A DNA stretch of 64,000 nt from Lepus europaeus (GCF_033115175.1 NC_084835.1:102206448-102270447), one strand, 5' to 3'. Positions 22,319-32,952 are shown, counted from the stretch's first letter. Made by a program: numbers and translations. The notes: generated from the sequence alone by a model not told the origin.

Positions 22319-23120
22319 ATAAACAGCCATACCCTCTGTATTTATAAAAATAAAATATAAATCTTAAAGTCCTTAGGTTCTAAAATTCACAGTCTTAATT
22401 GTTACGTTTTACTGTCTTCTGTAAACATTTAATTATGGAGGACACTTCTTATTAACTAGGTTTCTCAATAGTACTTTCAGGTAGATATTACTAGCTCCAC
22501 CACTGACATAAGGCAAGTTAAGAATTAGACAAACTGAGGAATTTGCTCAGAATAATAGTCATTGATATAGGATTGAAATTCTAGACTCTCAGATCCTAAG
22601 ACTTACATATTACATACTATGCAATACTTCTTCTCATATAACACTAACAAATAATACAAATCTTAGCATAATACTTTAGAGTTTACAAAGTAATTTTACT
22701 CACACTAATCCTTATTCAAATCTTATCAGAGTCTTTAATGGATGAAAGAATAGTCTCCAAGAGGCAAGCATCTTACCTAATGAAAATCGTGGGTGGGGGC
22801 ATAAGCTGGATTTCAGCAAATTTTTCAGGCTCCAAATTTCATGGTGCCAAATGATAACTTGAGAGAAAGGTTAGCCAGAAAATTTGAGAAGCCATTAATT
22901 AATGTAATTAAAATGCAAAGCTCTAAAGTAGTAGGTTGAGGGTAGAATTACTGATAATTAACTGGCCTAAGAGGGAGAAAAATTTAATTAGACAACCCTT
23001 TGAGTAACTCAAATTGCTATCTGCAACAATCACTAAATATGTGCAGATACTTCTTTTGATAGTTGGAGGTAGGTTGATAGATGGAGTTGATAGATGGAGA
23101 TATGTTTCTAAGAAAACATG
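22319..23120 (+). other. DYNAP: DYNAP intron 2, AT-rich; possible MIR relics
   Basis: Text near 22480-22600 and 22690-22800 ('gtttacaaagtaattttactcac...') has MIR-like character but is too decayed to call. Confidence 0.35.
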
Positions 23121-23437
23121 GGGCCGGAGCTGTGGTGTAGCAGGTAAAGCCACTGCCTATAGTGCCAGCATCCCATATGGGCACCAGTTTGTGTCCCAGC
23201 TCATCCACTTCTGATCCAGATCCTGGGAAAGCAGTACAAGATGTCTCAAATCCTTGGGCACCTGCATCCACATGGGAGACCTGGAGGAAACTCCTGGCTC
23301 CTGGTTCAGATGAGTGCAGCTCGTGCTGTTGTAGCCATCTGGGGAGTGAACCAGTGGATGTAAGACCTCTCTCTCTTTGTTCCTCTGTCTCTCTGTAACT
23401 CTGCCTTTCAAATAAATAAATAAATCTTTAAAAAATG
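23121..23437 (+). repeat. CSINE
   Basis: Head 'ggggccggagctgtggtgtagcagg' and tail 'tttcaaataaataaataaatctttaaaaa'. Confidence 0.93.
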
Positions 23438-23625
23438 TTATTTTTTAAATTTGAAAGATACAGACACATGAATCAGAAAAATGAGAGGTCAGTGGAATTT
23501 TCTTTTTGCTCTAATTGTAGGGAAAACACAAGGAAAAAGTTTTTCCTAAGAAAAACTAAAATTTGAGCACAACAGTTATTATTGAAGGGTAATTATAATA
23601 GTCTTTGTTCTTATACTTTCTAGTT

Positions 23626-23905
23626 TAATTTTATTTGAAAGGCAAAGGCAGGAGGAGAGAGAGAGAAATGGAGAGAAATCTTTCATCCATTGGTTCAATC
23701 CTCAAATGCCTCCTAAAGCCAGGGCTGTGCCAGGTAGAAGCCAGGAGCCCCGGGACTCAAGCACTTGAGCTATCATCTGCTTTCTCTGAGTACACATTAG
23801 CAAGAAAGTAGATTGGAAGTGAAATAGCTGGGGCTCAAGCTAGGCATCCTGATATGGGGTGCAGGCATCTCAAGCACTGACTTAATTGCTGTGCTCACTG
23901 TTCCT
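23626..23905 (-). repeat. CSINE
   Basis: 'ttttatttgaaaggcaaaggcaggaggagagagag' with an old, shortened body. Confidence 0.8.
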
Positions 23906-23929
23906 GTTTATACAGTTTATTTAAATGAA

Positions 23930-24258
23930 GTAATTTCTTTCAAAATCAACTACAAACCAATAATAACCAAGTAATGATGGTACTTGCATTAAAAAAGGTA
24001 ATAGACCAATTGGGTAGAATAGGGACCAGAAATCCATCCCTGCACTTATAGTCAATTGATTTTCAACAAATGTGTCAGGAACACACAATGGGAGAAAGGA
24101 CAGTTTCTTCAACAAATGACTTTGGGGAAACTGGATGTACACATGCAGGAGAATAACATTGAGCCTTATATCAGGAAACATACAAAAACCAACTCAAAGT
24201 AGTTAAAGACAACTTTAAGTAGTGAGAGTTCAAAATTACCAGAACAAAATATAGAAGG
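23930..24258 (+). mobile_element. Old LINE-1 ORF2 fragment in intron 2
   Basis: 'ccagaaatccatccctgcacttatagtcaattgattttcaacaaa', 'tttcttcaacaaatgactttggggaaactgg' and 'aaaaccaactcaaagtagttaaagac' are classic L1 ORF2 text. The fragment ends only about 70 bases before the exon-3 acceptor. Confidence 0.85.
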
Positions 24259-24329
24259 GTGATAAATGGCACTAATTTTTCTTTAAACTTTTTTTTGTCT
24301 TTTGGTAATAATGTTAACATACTTTCCAG

Positions 24330-27300
24330 GTAACACAACATTTCCACAATGGTTGGTCTTTATGGAAAATCTTCCTAGCTTGTCTCTTAGCTGGTGTGAT
24401 AACAACAGCATTTGGAGTACTCATAATGTCCTTGGTGTATAATGGGAGAAATAACAATACTTCCATTGTTATTCAAGTTCCTCAAAGCCAAGGGACATCC
24501 TCATCTACTACTGGAACATCTTCAAGTTCAAAACCTGTAGCTACCACTACATCTACCTCAACATCCACTTCAACTCAGCCTACTAGCACAATAACAACGG
24601 CAGGTGGCTCAACAAAACCTACCAGTAGAGCAACCACCACTAATAATACAACTGAAACTACCACAGCAGCAGCCACCACTTCCACCAAAGAAACAAGCAG
24701 CCTAACCAATACACGCACTACAACAAGTATAAGCACATCTACAACCAGAGAGGCCAGCACTACTGCTTCTACTGGGCCTACTACAACATCTGCTTCCAGC
24801 AGCACTGCTTCTACTGCACCATCTAGTACTGCAACTCCAGAGACAACAGCGACTACAGTCACTACACCTGAAACTACAACATCTGCTTCCAGCCCTACTA
24901 CTGTGCCCTCAACTACAGCAACTTCAGAGACTACCATAATGACAGTCACTTCACCGATAACTACAGCATCTGCTTCCAGCACCACTGCTTCTACTGTGCC
25001 CTCAAGTACAGCAACTTCAGAGACAACGGTGACTGCAGAGACAACACCAACTATAGTCACTTCAACTGAAACTACATTTGTTTCCAGCAGCACTGCTTCT
25101 ACTGTGCCCTCAAGTACAGCAACTCCAGAGACAACAGCAACTATAGTCACTTCAACTGAAACTACAACATCTGCTTCCAGCAGCACTGCTTCTACTGTGC
25201 CCTCAAGTACTGCAACTCCAGAGACAACAGCAACTACAGTCACTTCACCTATAACTAGATTTGCTTCCAGCACGACTGCTTCTACTGCACCAGCTAGTAC
25301 TGCAACTCCAGAGACAACAGCAACTGCAGAGACAACACCAACTACAGTCACTTCAACTGAAACTACAACATCTGCTTCCAGCAGCACATCTTCTACTGTG
25401 CCCTCAAGTACTGCAACTCCAGAGACAACAGCAACTACAGTCACTTCACCTATAACTACATTTGCTTCCAGCACGACTGCTTCTACTGCACCATCTAGTA
25501 CTGCAACTCCAGAGACAACAGCAACTGCAGAGACAACACCAACTACAGTCACTTCAACTGAAACTACAACATCTACTTCCAGCAGCACATCTTCTACTGT
25601 GCCCTCAAGTACTGCAACTCCAGAGACAACAGCAACTATAGTCACTTCAACTGAAACTACAACATCTGCTTCCAGCAGCACTTCTTCTACTGTGCCCTCA
25701 AGTACTGCAACTCCAGAGACAACAGCAACTATAGTCACTTCACGTGAAACTACAACATCTGCTTCCAGCAGCACTGCTTCTACTGTGCCCTCAAGTACTG
25801 CAACTCCAGAGACAACAGCAACTACAGTCACTTCACCTATAACTACATTTGCTTCCAGCACGACTGCTTCTACTGCACCATCTAGTACTGCAACTCCAGA
25901 GACAACAGCAACTGCAGAGACAACACCAACTACAGTCACTTCAACTGAAACTACAACATCTGCTTCCAGCAGCACATCTTCTACTGTGCCCTCAAGTACT
26001 GCAACTCCAGAGACAACAGCAACTACAGTCACTTCACCTATAACTACATTTGCTTCCAGCACGACTGCTTCTACTGCACCATCTAGTACTGCAACTCCAG
26101 AGACAACAGCAACTGCAGAGACAACACCAACTACAGTCACTTCAACTGAAACTACAACATCTACTTCCAGCAGCACATCTTCTACTGTGCCCTCAAGTAC
26201 TGCAACTCCAGAGACAACAGCAACTACAGTCACTTCAACTGAAACTACAACATCTTCTTCCAGCACCACTGCTTCTACTGTGCCCTCAAGTACTGCAACT
26301 GCAGAGACAACACCAACTACAGTCACTTCACCTATAACTACATTTGCTTCCAGCAGCACTGCTTCTACTGTGCCCTCAAGTACTGCAACTCCAGAGACAA
26401 CAGCAACTACAGTCACTTCACCTATAACTACATTTGCTTCCAGCAGCACTGCTTCTACTGCACCATCTAGTACTGCAACTCCAGAGACAACAGCAACTGC
26501 AGAGACAACACCAACTACAGTCACTTCAACTGAAACTACAACATCTACTTCCAGCAGCACTTCTTCTACTGTGCCCTCAAGTACTGCAACTCCAGAGACA
26601 ACAGCAACTACAGTCACTTCACCTATAACTACATTTGTTTCCAGCACGACTGCTTCTAATGCACCATCTAGTACTGCAACTCCAGAGACAACAGCAACTG
26701 CAGAGACAACACCAACTACAGTCACTTCAACTGAAACTACAACATCTGCTTCCAGCACCACTGCTTCTACTGTGCCCTCAAGTACTGCAACTCCAGAGCC
26801 AACAGCAACTATAGTCACTTCAACTGAAACTACAACATCTGCTTCCAGCAGCACATCTTCTACTGTGCCCTCAAGTACTGCAACTCCAGAGACAACAGCA
26901 ACTATAGTCACTTCAACTGAAACTACAACATCTGCTTCCAGCAGCACATCTTCTACTGTGCCCTCAAGTACTGCAACTCCAGAGACAACAGCAACTACAG
27001 TCACTTCACCTATAACTACATTTGCTTCCAGCACGACTGCTTCTACTGCACCATCTAGTACTGCAACTCCACAGACAACAGCAACTGCAGAGACAACACC
27101 AACTACAGTCACTTCAACTGAAACTACAACATCTGCTTCCAGCAGCACATCTTCTACTGTGCCCTCAAGTACTGCAACTCCAGAGACAACAGCAACTACA
27201 GTCACTTCACCTATAACTACATTTGTTTCCAGCACGACTGCTTCTAATGCACCATCTAGTACTGCAACTCCAGAGACAACAGCAACTGCAGAGACAACAC

Positions 27301-30300
27301 CAACTACAGTCACTTCAACTGAAACTACAACATCTTCTTCTAGCACCACTGCTTCTACTGTGCCCTCAAGTACTGCAACTCCAGAGACAACAGCAACTGC
27401 AGAGACAACACCAACTACAGTCACTTCAACTGAAACTACAACATCTGCTTCCAGCAGCACTGCTTCTACTGTACCCTCAAGTACTGCAACACCAGAGACA
27501 ACGGCAACTACAGTCACTTCACCTATAACTACATTTGCTTCCAGCAGTACTGCTTCTACTGTGCCTTCAAGTACTGCAACTCCAGAGACAACAGCAACTA
27601 CAGTCACTTCACCTATAACTACATTTGCTTCCAGCAGCACTGCTTCTACTGTGCCCTCAAATACTGCAACTCCAGAGACAACAGCAACTGCAGAGACAAC
27701 ACCAACTACAGTCACTTCAACTGAAACTACAACATCTGCTTCCAGCAGCACTGCTTCTACTGTGCCCTCAAATACTGCAACTCCAGAGACAACAGCAACT
27801 ACAGTCACTTCAACTGAAACTACAACATCTTTTTCTAGCACTACTGCTTCTACTGTGCCCTCAAGTACGGCAACTCCAGAGACAACCTCAACTGCAGAGA
27901 CAACACCAACTACAGTCACTTCAACTGAATCTTCAACATCTACTTTGAGCAGCACTTCTTCTACTGTGACCTCAAGTACTGCAACTCCAGAGACAACAGC
28001 CACTACAGTCACTTCACCTATAACTACATTTGATTCCAGCAGCACTGCTTCTACTGTGCCCTCAAGTACTGCAACTCCAGAGACAACAGCAACTATAGTC
28101 ACTTCACGTGAAACTACAACATCTGCTTCCAGCAGCACTGCTTCTACTGTGCCCTCAAGTACTGCAACTCCAGAGACAACAGCAACTACAGTCACTTCAC
28201 CTATAACTACATTTGCTTCCAGCACAACTGCTTCTACTGCACCATCTAGTACTGCAACTCCAGAGACAACAGCAACTGCAGAGACAACACCAACTACAGT
28301 CTCTTCAGATATAACTACATTTGCTTCCAGCAGCACATCTTCTACTGTGCCCTCAAGTACTGCAACTCCAGAGACAACAGCAACTACAGTCACTTCAACT
28401 GAAACTACAACATCTTCTTCCAGCACCACTGCTTCTACTGTGCCCTCAAGTACTGCAACTCCAGAGACAACAGCAACTGCAGAGACAACACCAACTACAG
28501 TCACTTCAACTGAAACTACAACATCTGCTTCCAGCAGCACTTCTTCTACTATGCCCTCAAGTACTGCAACTCCAGAGACAACAGCAACTATAGTCACTTC
28601 AACTGAAACTACAACATCTGCTTCCAGCAGCACTTCTTCTACTGTGCCCTCAAGTACTGCAACTCCAGAGACAACAGCAACTATAGTCACTTCACGTGAA
28701 ACTACAACATCTGCTTCCAGCAGCACTGCTTCTACTGTGCCCTCAAGTACTGCAACTCCAGAGACAACAGCAACTACAGTCACTTCACCTATAACTACAT
28801 TTGCTTCCAGCACGACTGCTTCTACTGCACCATCTAGTACTGCAACTCCAGAGACAACAGCAACTGCAGAGACAACACCAACTACAGTCACTTCAACTGA
28901 AACTACAACATCTACTTCCAGCAGCACATCTTCTACTGTGCCCTCAAGTACTGCAACTCCAGAGACAACAGCAACTACAGTCACTTCAACTGAAACTACA
29001 ACATCTTCTTCTAGCACCACTGCTTCTACTGTGCCCTCAAGTATTGCAACTCAAGAGACAACAGCAACTACATTCACTTCACCTATAACTACATTTGCTT
29101 CCAGCACGACTGCTTCTACTGCACCATCTAGTACTGCAACTCCAGAGACAACAGCAACTGCAGAGACAACACCAACTACAGTCACTTCAACTGAAACTAC
29201 AACATCTACTTCCAGCAGCACATCTTCTACTGTGCCCTCAAGTACTGCAACTCCAGAGACAACAGCAACTATAGTCACTTCAACAGAAACTACAACATCT
29301 TCTTCTAGCACTACTACTTCTACTGTGCCCTTAAGTACAGCAACTCCAGAGACAACAGCAACTGCAGAGACAACACCAACTACAGTCACTTCAACTGAAA
29401 CTACAACATCTGCTTCCAGCAGCACTTCTTCTACTGTGCCCTCAAGTACTGCAACACCAGAGACAACAGCCACTACAGTCACTTCACCTATAACTACATT
29501 TGCTTCCAGCAGCACTGCTTCTACTGCACCATCTAGTACTGCAACTCCAGAGACAACAGCAACTGCAGAGACAACACCAACTACAGTCACTTCAACTGAA
29601 ACTACAACATCTACTTCCAGCAGCACATCTTCTACTGTGCCCTCAAGTACTGCAACTCCAGAGACAACAGCAACTGCAGAGACAACACCAACTACAGTCA
29701 CTTCAACTGAAACTACAACATCTGCTTCCAGCAGCACATCTTCTACTGTGCCCTCAAGTACTGCAACTCCAGAGACAACAGCAACTATAGTCACTTCAAC
29801 TGAAACTACAACATCTTCTTCTAGCACTACTACTTCTACTGTGCCCTTAAGAACAGCAACTCCAGAGACAACAGCAACTGCAGAGACAACACCAACTACA
29901 GTCACTTCAACTGAAACTACAACATCTGCTTCCAGCAGCACTTCTTCTACTGTGCCCTCAAGTACTGCAACTCCAGAGACAACAGCAACTACAGTCACTT
30001 CAACTGAAACTACAACATCTTCTTCCAGCACCACTGCTTCTACTGCACCATCTAGTACTGCAACTCCAGAGACAACAGCAACTGCAGAGACAACACCAAC
30101 TACAGTCACTTCAACTGAAACTACAACATCTGCTTCCAGCAGCACATCTTCTACTGTGCCCTCAAGTACTGCAACTCCAGAGACAACAGCAACTATAGTC
30201 ACTTCAACTGAAACTACAACATCTGCTTCCAGCAGCACATCTTCTACTGTGCCCTCAAGTACTGCAACTCCAGAGACAACAGCAACTACAGTCACTTCAC

Positions 30301-31961
30301 CTATAACTACATTTGCTTCCAGCACGACTGCTTCTAATGCACCATCTAGTACTGCAACTCCAGAGACAACAGCAACTGCAGAGACAACACCAACTACAGT
30401 CACTTCAACTGAAACTACAACATCTGCTTCCAGCAGCACATCTTCTACTGTGCCCTCAAGTACTGCAACTCCAGAGACAACAGCAACTATAGTCACTTCA
30501 ACTGAAACTACAACATCTGCTTCCAGCAGCACTGCTTCTACTGTGCCCTCAAATACTGCAACTCCAGAGACAACAGCAACTGCAGAGACAACACCAACTA
30601 CAGTCACTTCAACTGAAACTACAACATCTGCTTCCAGCAGCACTTCTTCTACTGTGCCCTTAAGTACTGCAACTCCAGAGACAACAGCAAGTACAGCCAC
30701 TTCACCTATAACTACATTTGCTTCCAGCACAACTGCTTCTACTGCACCATCTAGTACTGCAACTCCAGAGACAACAGCAACTATAGTCACTTCACGTGAA
30801 ACTACAACATCTTCTTCTAGCACCACTGCTTCTACTGTGCCCTCAAGTACTGCAACTCCAGAGACAACAGCAACTACAGTCACTTCACCTATAACTACAT
30901 TTGCTTCCAGCACGACTGCTTCTACTGCACCATCTAGTACTGCAACTCCAGAGACAACAGCAATTGCAGAGACAACACCAACTACAGTCACTTCAACTGA
31001 AACTACAACATCTACTTCCAGCAGCACATCTTCTACTGTGCCCTCAAGTACTGCAACTCCAGAGACAACAGCAACTACAGTCACTTCAACTGAAACTACA
31101 ACATCTTCTAGCACCACTGCTTCTACTGTGCCCTCAAGTACTGCAACTCCAGAGTCAACAGCAACTACAGTCACTTCACCTATAACTATAGCATCTTCTT
31201 CCAGCACCACTGCTTCTACTAGACCATCTAGTACTGCAACTCTGGAGACAACAGTAACTGCAGAGACAACACCATCTACAGTCACTTCACCCGAAACTAC
31301 AACATCTACTTCCAGCAGCACTGCTTCTACTGTTCTCTCAAGTACTGCAACTTCAGAGAATACCATAACAACAGTGACTTCACTTGAAACTACAACATCT
31401 ACTTCCAGCAGCACTGCTTCTACTGTGCCCTCAAGTACTGTAACTCCAGAGATAACAGCAACTACAGTCACTTCACCAATAACTACATTTGCTTCCAGCA
31501 GCACTGCTTCTACTGTGCCTTCAAGTACTGCAACTCCAGAGACAACAGCAACTGCAGAGACAACACCAACTACAGTCATTTCACCTGAAATTACAACATC
31601 TACTTCCAGCACCACTGCTTCTACTGCATCTAGTACTGCAACTCCAGAGACAACAGCGACTGCAGAGACAACACCAACTACAGTCATTTCACCTGAAACT
31701 ACAACATCTACTGCCAGCAGCACTGCTTCTACTGTTCTCTCAAATACAGCAACTCCAGAGACTACGGCAACTACAGTCACTTCACCTGAAACTACAACAT
31801 CTGCTTCCAGCCCTACTACTGTGCCCTCAAGTACAGTGGCTCCAGAGTCAACAGCAAGTACAGTCAATTCACCTATAACTACCGCATCTGCTTCCAGCAC
31901 CACTGCTTCTACTGCACCATCTAGTACTGCAACTTCGAGACAACAGCAACAGAATACCTGA
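24330..31961 (+). CDS. DYNAP: DYNAP coding exon 3: transmembrane segment plus giant Ser/Thr mucin-like repeat tail
   Basis: The exon begins after the AG at 24328-24329 and is open for 2,543 codons to TGA 31959-31961. The first residues, VTQHFHNGWSLWKIFLACLL, lead into a hydrophobic run of about 24 residues ending near MSLVY (residues about 88-111 of the joined protein). This matches the DYNAP membrane segment as I remember it. With no signal peptide, the tail should be lumenal or extracellular (type II topology). N-glycosylation sequons lie just after the span (RNNNTS) and near TNNTTE. From about 24830 to 31860 the tail is roughly 70 imperfect repeats. A typical unit reads TTVTSTETTTSASSS-TSSTVPSSTATPETTA (31 residues), with a 30-residue SPITTF variant and an optional TAETTP insert. 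The repeats are about 70% Ser+Thr, with no Cys and almost no Lys or Arg. Human DYNAP, as I recall, is about 210 residues and has only a short related tail (VPASTATESTTST). Heavy O-glycosylation is expected. In human, DYNAP is reported to bind dynactin and promote Akt activation at Golgi and plasma membrane; retention of that role here is inference. The last eight residues (SRQQQQNT) come from a 1-base frameshift near 31936. Confidence 0.85.
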   Translation, partial: VTQHFHNGWSLWKIFLACLLAGVITTAFGVLIMSLVYNGRNNNTSIVIQVPQSQGTSSSTTGTSSSSKPVATTTSTSTSTSTQPTSTITTAGGSTKPTSRATTTNNTTETTTAAATTSTKETSSLTNTRTTTSISTSTTREASTTASTGPTTTSASSSTASTAPSSTATPETTATTVTTPETTTSASSPTTVPSTTATSETTIMTVTSPITTASASSTTASTVPSSTATSETTVTAETTPTIVTSTETTFVSSSTASTVPSSTATPETTATIVTSTETTTSASSSTASTVPSSTATPETTATTVTSPITRFASSTTASTAPASTATPETTATAETTPTTVTSTETTTSASSSTSSTVPSSTATPETTATTVTSPITTFASSTTASTAPSSTATPETTATAETTPTTVTSTETTTSTSSSTSSTVPSSTATPETTATIVTSTETTTSASSSTSSTVPSSTATPETTATIVTSRETTTSASSSTASTVPSSTATPETTATTVTSPITTFASSTTASTAPSSTATPETTATAETTPTTVTSTETTTSASSSTSSTVPSSTATPETTATTVTSPITTFASSTTASTAPSSTATPETTATAETTPTTVTSTETTTSTSSSTSSTVPSSTATPETTATTVTSTETTTSSSSTTASTVPSSTATAETTPTTVTSPITTFASSSTASTVPSSTATPETTATTVTSPITTFASSSTASTAPSSTATPETTATAETTPTTVTSTETTTSTSSSTSSTVPSSTATPETTATTVTSPITTFVSSTTASNAPSSTATPETTATAETTPTTVTSTETTTSASSTTASTVPSSTATPEPTATIVTSTETTTSASSSTSSTVPSSTATPETTATIVTSTETTTSASSSTSSTVPSSTATPETTATTVTSPITTFASSTTASTAPSSTATPQTTATAETTPTTVTSTETTTSASSSTSSTVPSSTATPETTATTVTSPITTFVSSTTASNAPSSTATPETTATAETTPTTVTSTETTTSSSSTTASTVPSSTATPETTATAETTPTTVTSTETTTSASSSTASTVPSSTATPETTATTVTSPITTFASSSTASTVPSSTATPETTATTVTSPITTFASSSTASTVPSNTATPETTATAETTPTTVTSTETTTSASSSTASTVPSNTATPETTATTVTSTETTTSFSSTTASTVPSSTATPETTSTAETTPTTVTSTESSTSTLSSTSSTVTSSTATPETTATTVTSPITTFDSSSTASTVPSSTATPETTATIVTSRETTTSASSSTASTVPSSTATPETTATTVTSPITTFASSTTASTAPSSTATPETTATAETTPTTVSSDITTFASSSTSSTVPSSTATPETTATTVTSTETTTSSSSTTASTVPSSTATPETTATAETTPTTVTSTETTTSASSSTSSTMPSSTATPETTATIVTSTETTTSASSSTSSTVPSSTATPETTATIVTSRETTTSASSSTASTVPSSTATPETTATTVTSPITTFASSTTASTAPSSTATPETTATAETTPTTVTSTETTTSTSSSTSSTVPSSTATPETTATTVTSTETTTSSSSTTASTVPSSIATQETTATTFTSPITTFASSTTASTAPSSTATPETTATAETTPTTVTSTETTTSTSSSTSSTVPSSTATPETTATIVTSTETTTSSSSTTTSTVPLSTATPETTATAETTPTTVTSTETTTSASSSTSSTVPSSTATPETTATTVTSPITTFASSSTASTAPSSTATPETTATAETTPTTVTSTETTTSTSSSTSSTVPSSTATPETTATAETTPTTVTSTETTTSASSSTSSTVPSSTATPETTATIVTSTETTTSSSSTTTSTVPLRTATPETTATAETTPTTVTSTETTTSASSSTSSTVPSSTATPETTATTVTSTETTTSSSSTTASTAPSSTATPETTATAETTPTTVTSTETTTSASSSTSSTVPSSTATPETTATIVTSTETTTSASSSTSSTVPSSTATPETTATTVTSPITTFASSTTASNAPSSTATPETTATAETTPTTVTSTETTTSASSSTSSTVPSSTATPETTATIVTSTETTTSASSSTASTVPSNTATPETTATAETTPTTVTSTETTTSASSSTSSTVPLSTATPETTASTATSPITTFASSTTASTAPSSTATPETTATIVTSRETTTSSSSTTASTVPSSTATPETTATTVTSPITTFASSTTASTAPSSTATPETTAIAETTPTTVTSTETTTSTSSSTSSTVPSSTATPETTATTVTSTETTTSSSTTASTVPSSTATPESTATTVTSPITIASSSSTTASTRPSSTATLETTVTAETTPSTVTSPETTTSTSSSTASTVLSSTATSENTITTVTSLETTTSTSSSTASTVPSSTVTPEITATTVTSPITTFASSSTASTVPSSTATPETTATAETTPTTVISPEITTSTSSTTASTASSTATPETTATAETTPTTVISPETTTSTASSTASTVLSNTATPETTATTVTSPETTTSASSPTTVPSSTVAPESTASTVNSPITTASASSTTASTAPSSTATSRQQQQNT
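24829..31860 (+). repeat. DYNAP: Coding minisatellite array, nested 90/93/111-bp, 201-bp and ~588-bp periods
   Basis: The array lies inside DYNAP exon 3. Basic units are 90 bp (SPITTF type) or 93 bp (STETTTS type), with an optional 18-bp insert encoding TAETTP. One of each plus the insert makes a 201-bp module. The SPITTF unit (anchor 'ttgcttcc' or 'ttgtttcc') occurs in pairs 201 bp apart at 25261/25462, 25849/26050, 26434/26635 and 27022/27223. Successive pairs are 588, 585 and 588 bp apart. The 588-bp step recurs at 28213 to 28801 and 30313 to 30901. The first units (24830-25100) and the last ones (31180-31900) are more divergent, as expected for an array homogenised from within by unequal exchange. 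Confidence 0.9.
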
Positions 31962-32393
31962 AAATTAAGTTTATCTGCTAGTTACACACCAGCACTTGGC
32001 ATACAAGAACCGTCAGTACCATATATGAGTGTATAGCCAATATCACAGTCAATATATAACCGCAGCAAATAGCAAATAATCAATTATAAAATAAGATTCA
32101 TATTGAATTCAACTATCTCCATAATAACAATGAATTTTACACACAAAACTAAATTTAAATTTAAAAATACTACTTCATAAATGTGAACATTTAATGTGGA
32201 GTTTCTCTTTTTGTGAAGTTTTAGAGAATATAATGTAGGTGTAAAGTAAATCTTGGGTACTTGTTCTGATTACACAAATAGACAAATACACTAGATGTGG
32301 GTATAATCTTTTATTATTCTGAAGTTTTGGCATTTAATACAGAAATTCCCATGTAATAAAGACATTCTATATTGTAAGTGTATGTTAAATAAA
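31962..32393 (+). other. DYNAP: DYNAP 3' UTR with polyadenylation signals
   Basis: The stop codon is followed by AT-rich, non-repeat sequence. Two AATAAA hexamers lie at 32355-32360 and 32388-32393. The second, followed by a T-run and GT-containing sequence near 32409-32425, is the likelier cleavage signal and would give a 3' UTR of about 440-460 bases. The exact cleavage site is not determinable here. Confidence 0.55.
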
Positions 32394-32952
32394 TTTATGT
32401 AGTACCAAATTTTTTTTTCAGATTGGTGGAATTATTTCTATACCATAATTTTCTCTTTAAATTATTTCACTAAATAGTATTTATAAATATGTTTTCACAA
32501 TTTTCAGTCTTAAAAATATTTTATGCTACTTTCCAGTAATCTTATAAAGATACTTAAATATTTTAAGTTATTACTATGTGTCTACTATCTGCTGAAATAC
32601 TGAAGAAAATTCAGAAAAAGAAAAATATCAATGCAGGTAACAGTAAAAATGTACAAATCTGGATGCTGTTGTTTAGAATCCTTGTTAACTGATGGGTTTA
32701 TGTTAATGTTGATGGTACATGGATTCCTCTACAGTCCTAACTGAAACAGAATCAACAAGGTTAGACAGAACTCTGTGTTTTTTAGAAAGGTGCTTTCAGG
32801 GCTCATAACCTCCAGTTGAAGCTTTGAACTCAAAAGGACATAGTGACAGTGGGCATTTGTGGAACAAATTAAGTAGTCACTTGAGATACCCACATCTTCT
32901 ATCACAGTACCTGGGATCAAATCTTACCTCTGTTTCTGATCAGCTTACTGCT
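32394..32952. other. Unassigned AT-rich sequence downstream of DYNAP
   Basis: No gene or repeat was recognised. Confidence 0.35.

Noticed and set aside
24575..29020. Very long antisense open frame (1,481 codons, Val/Glu-rich)
   Set aside because: It is the mirror of the coding repeat: the unit simply lacks stops in that antisense frame. There is no start context, splice signal or family match.
24829..31860. CRISPR-like or satellite interpretation of the repeat array
   Set aside because: Units are contiguous without unique spacers and are in frame within a spliced gene, so it is a coding minisatellite.
25261..31878. Series of short + strand Leu/Gln-rich open frames (LLPAARLLLL...QRQQQLQ)
   Set aside because: They are out-of-frame readings of the same 201-bp modules, recurring exactly with the repeat period.
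29051..31903. Second long antisense open frame (950 codons)
   Set aside because: Same cause as the previous one: periodic shadow of the DYNAP repeat.
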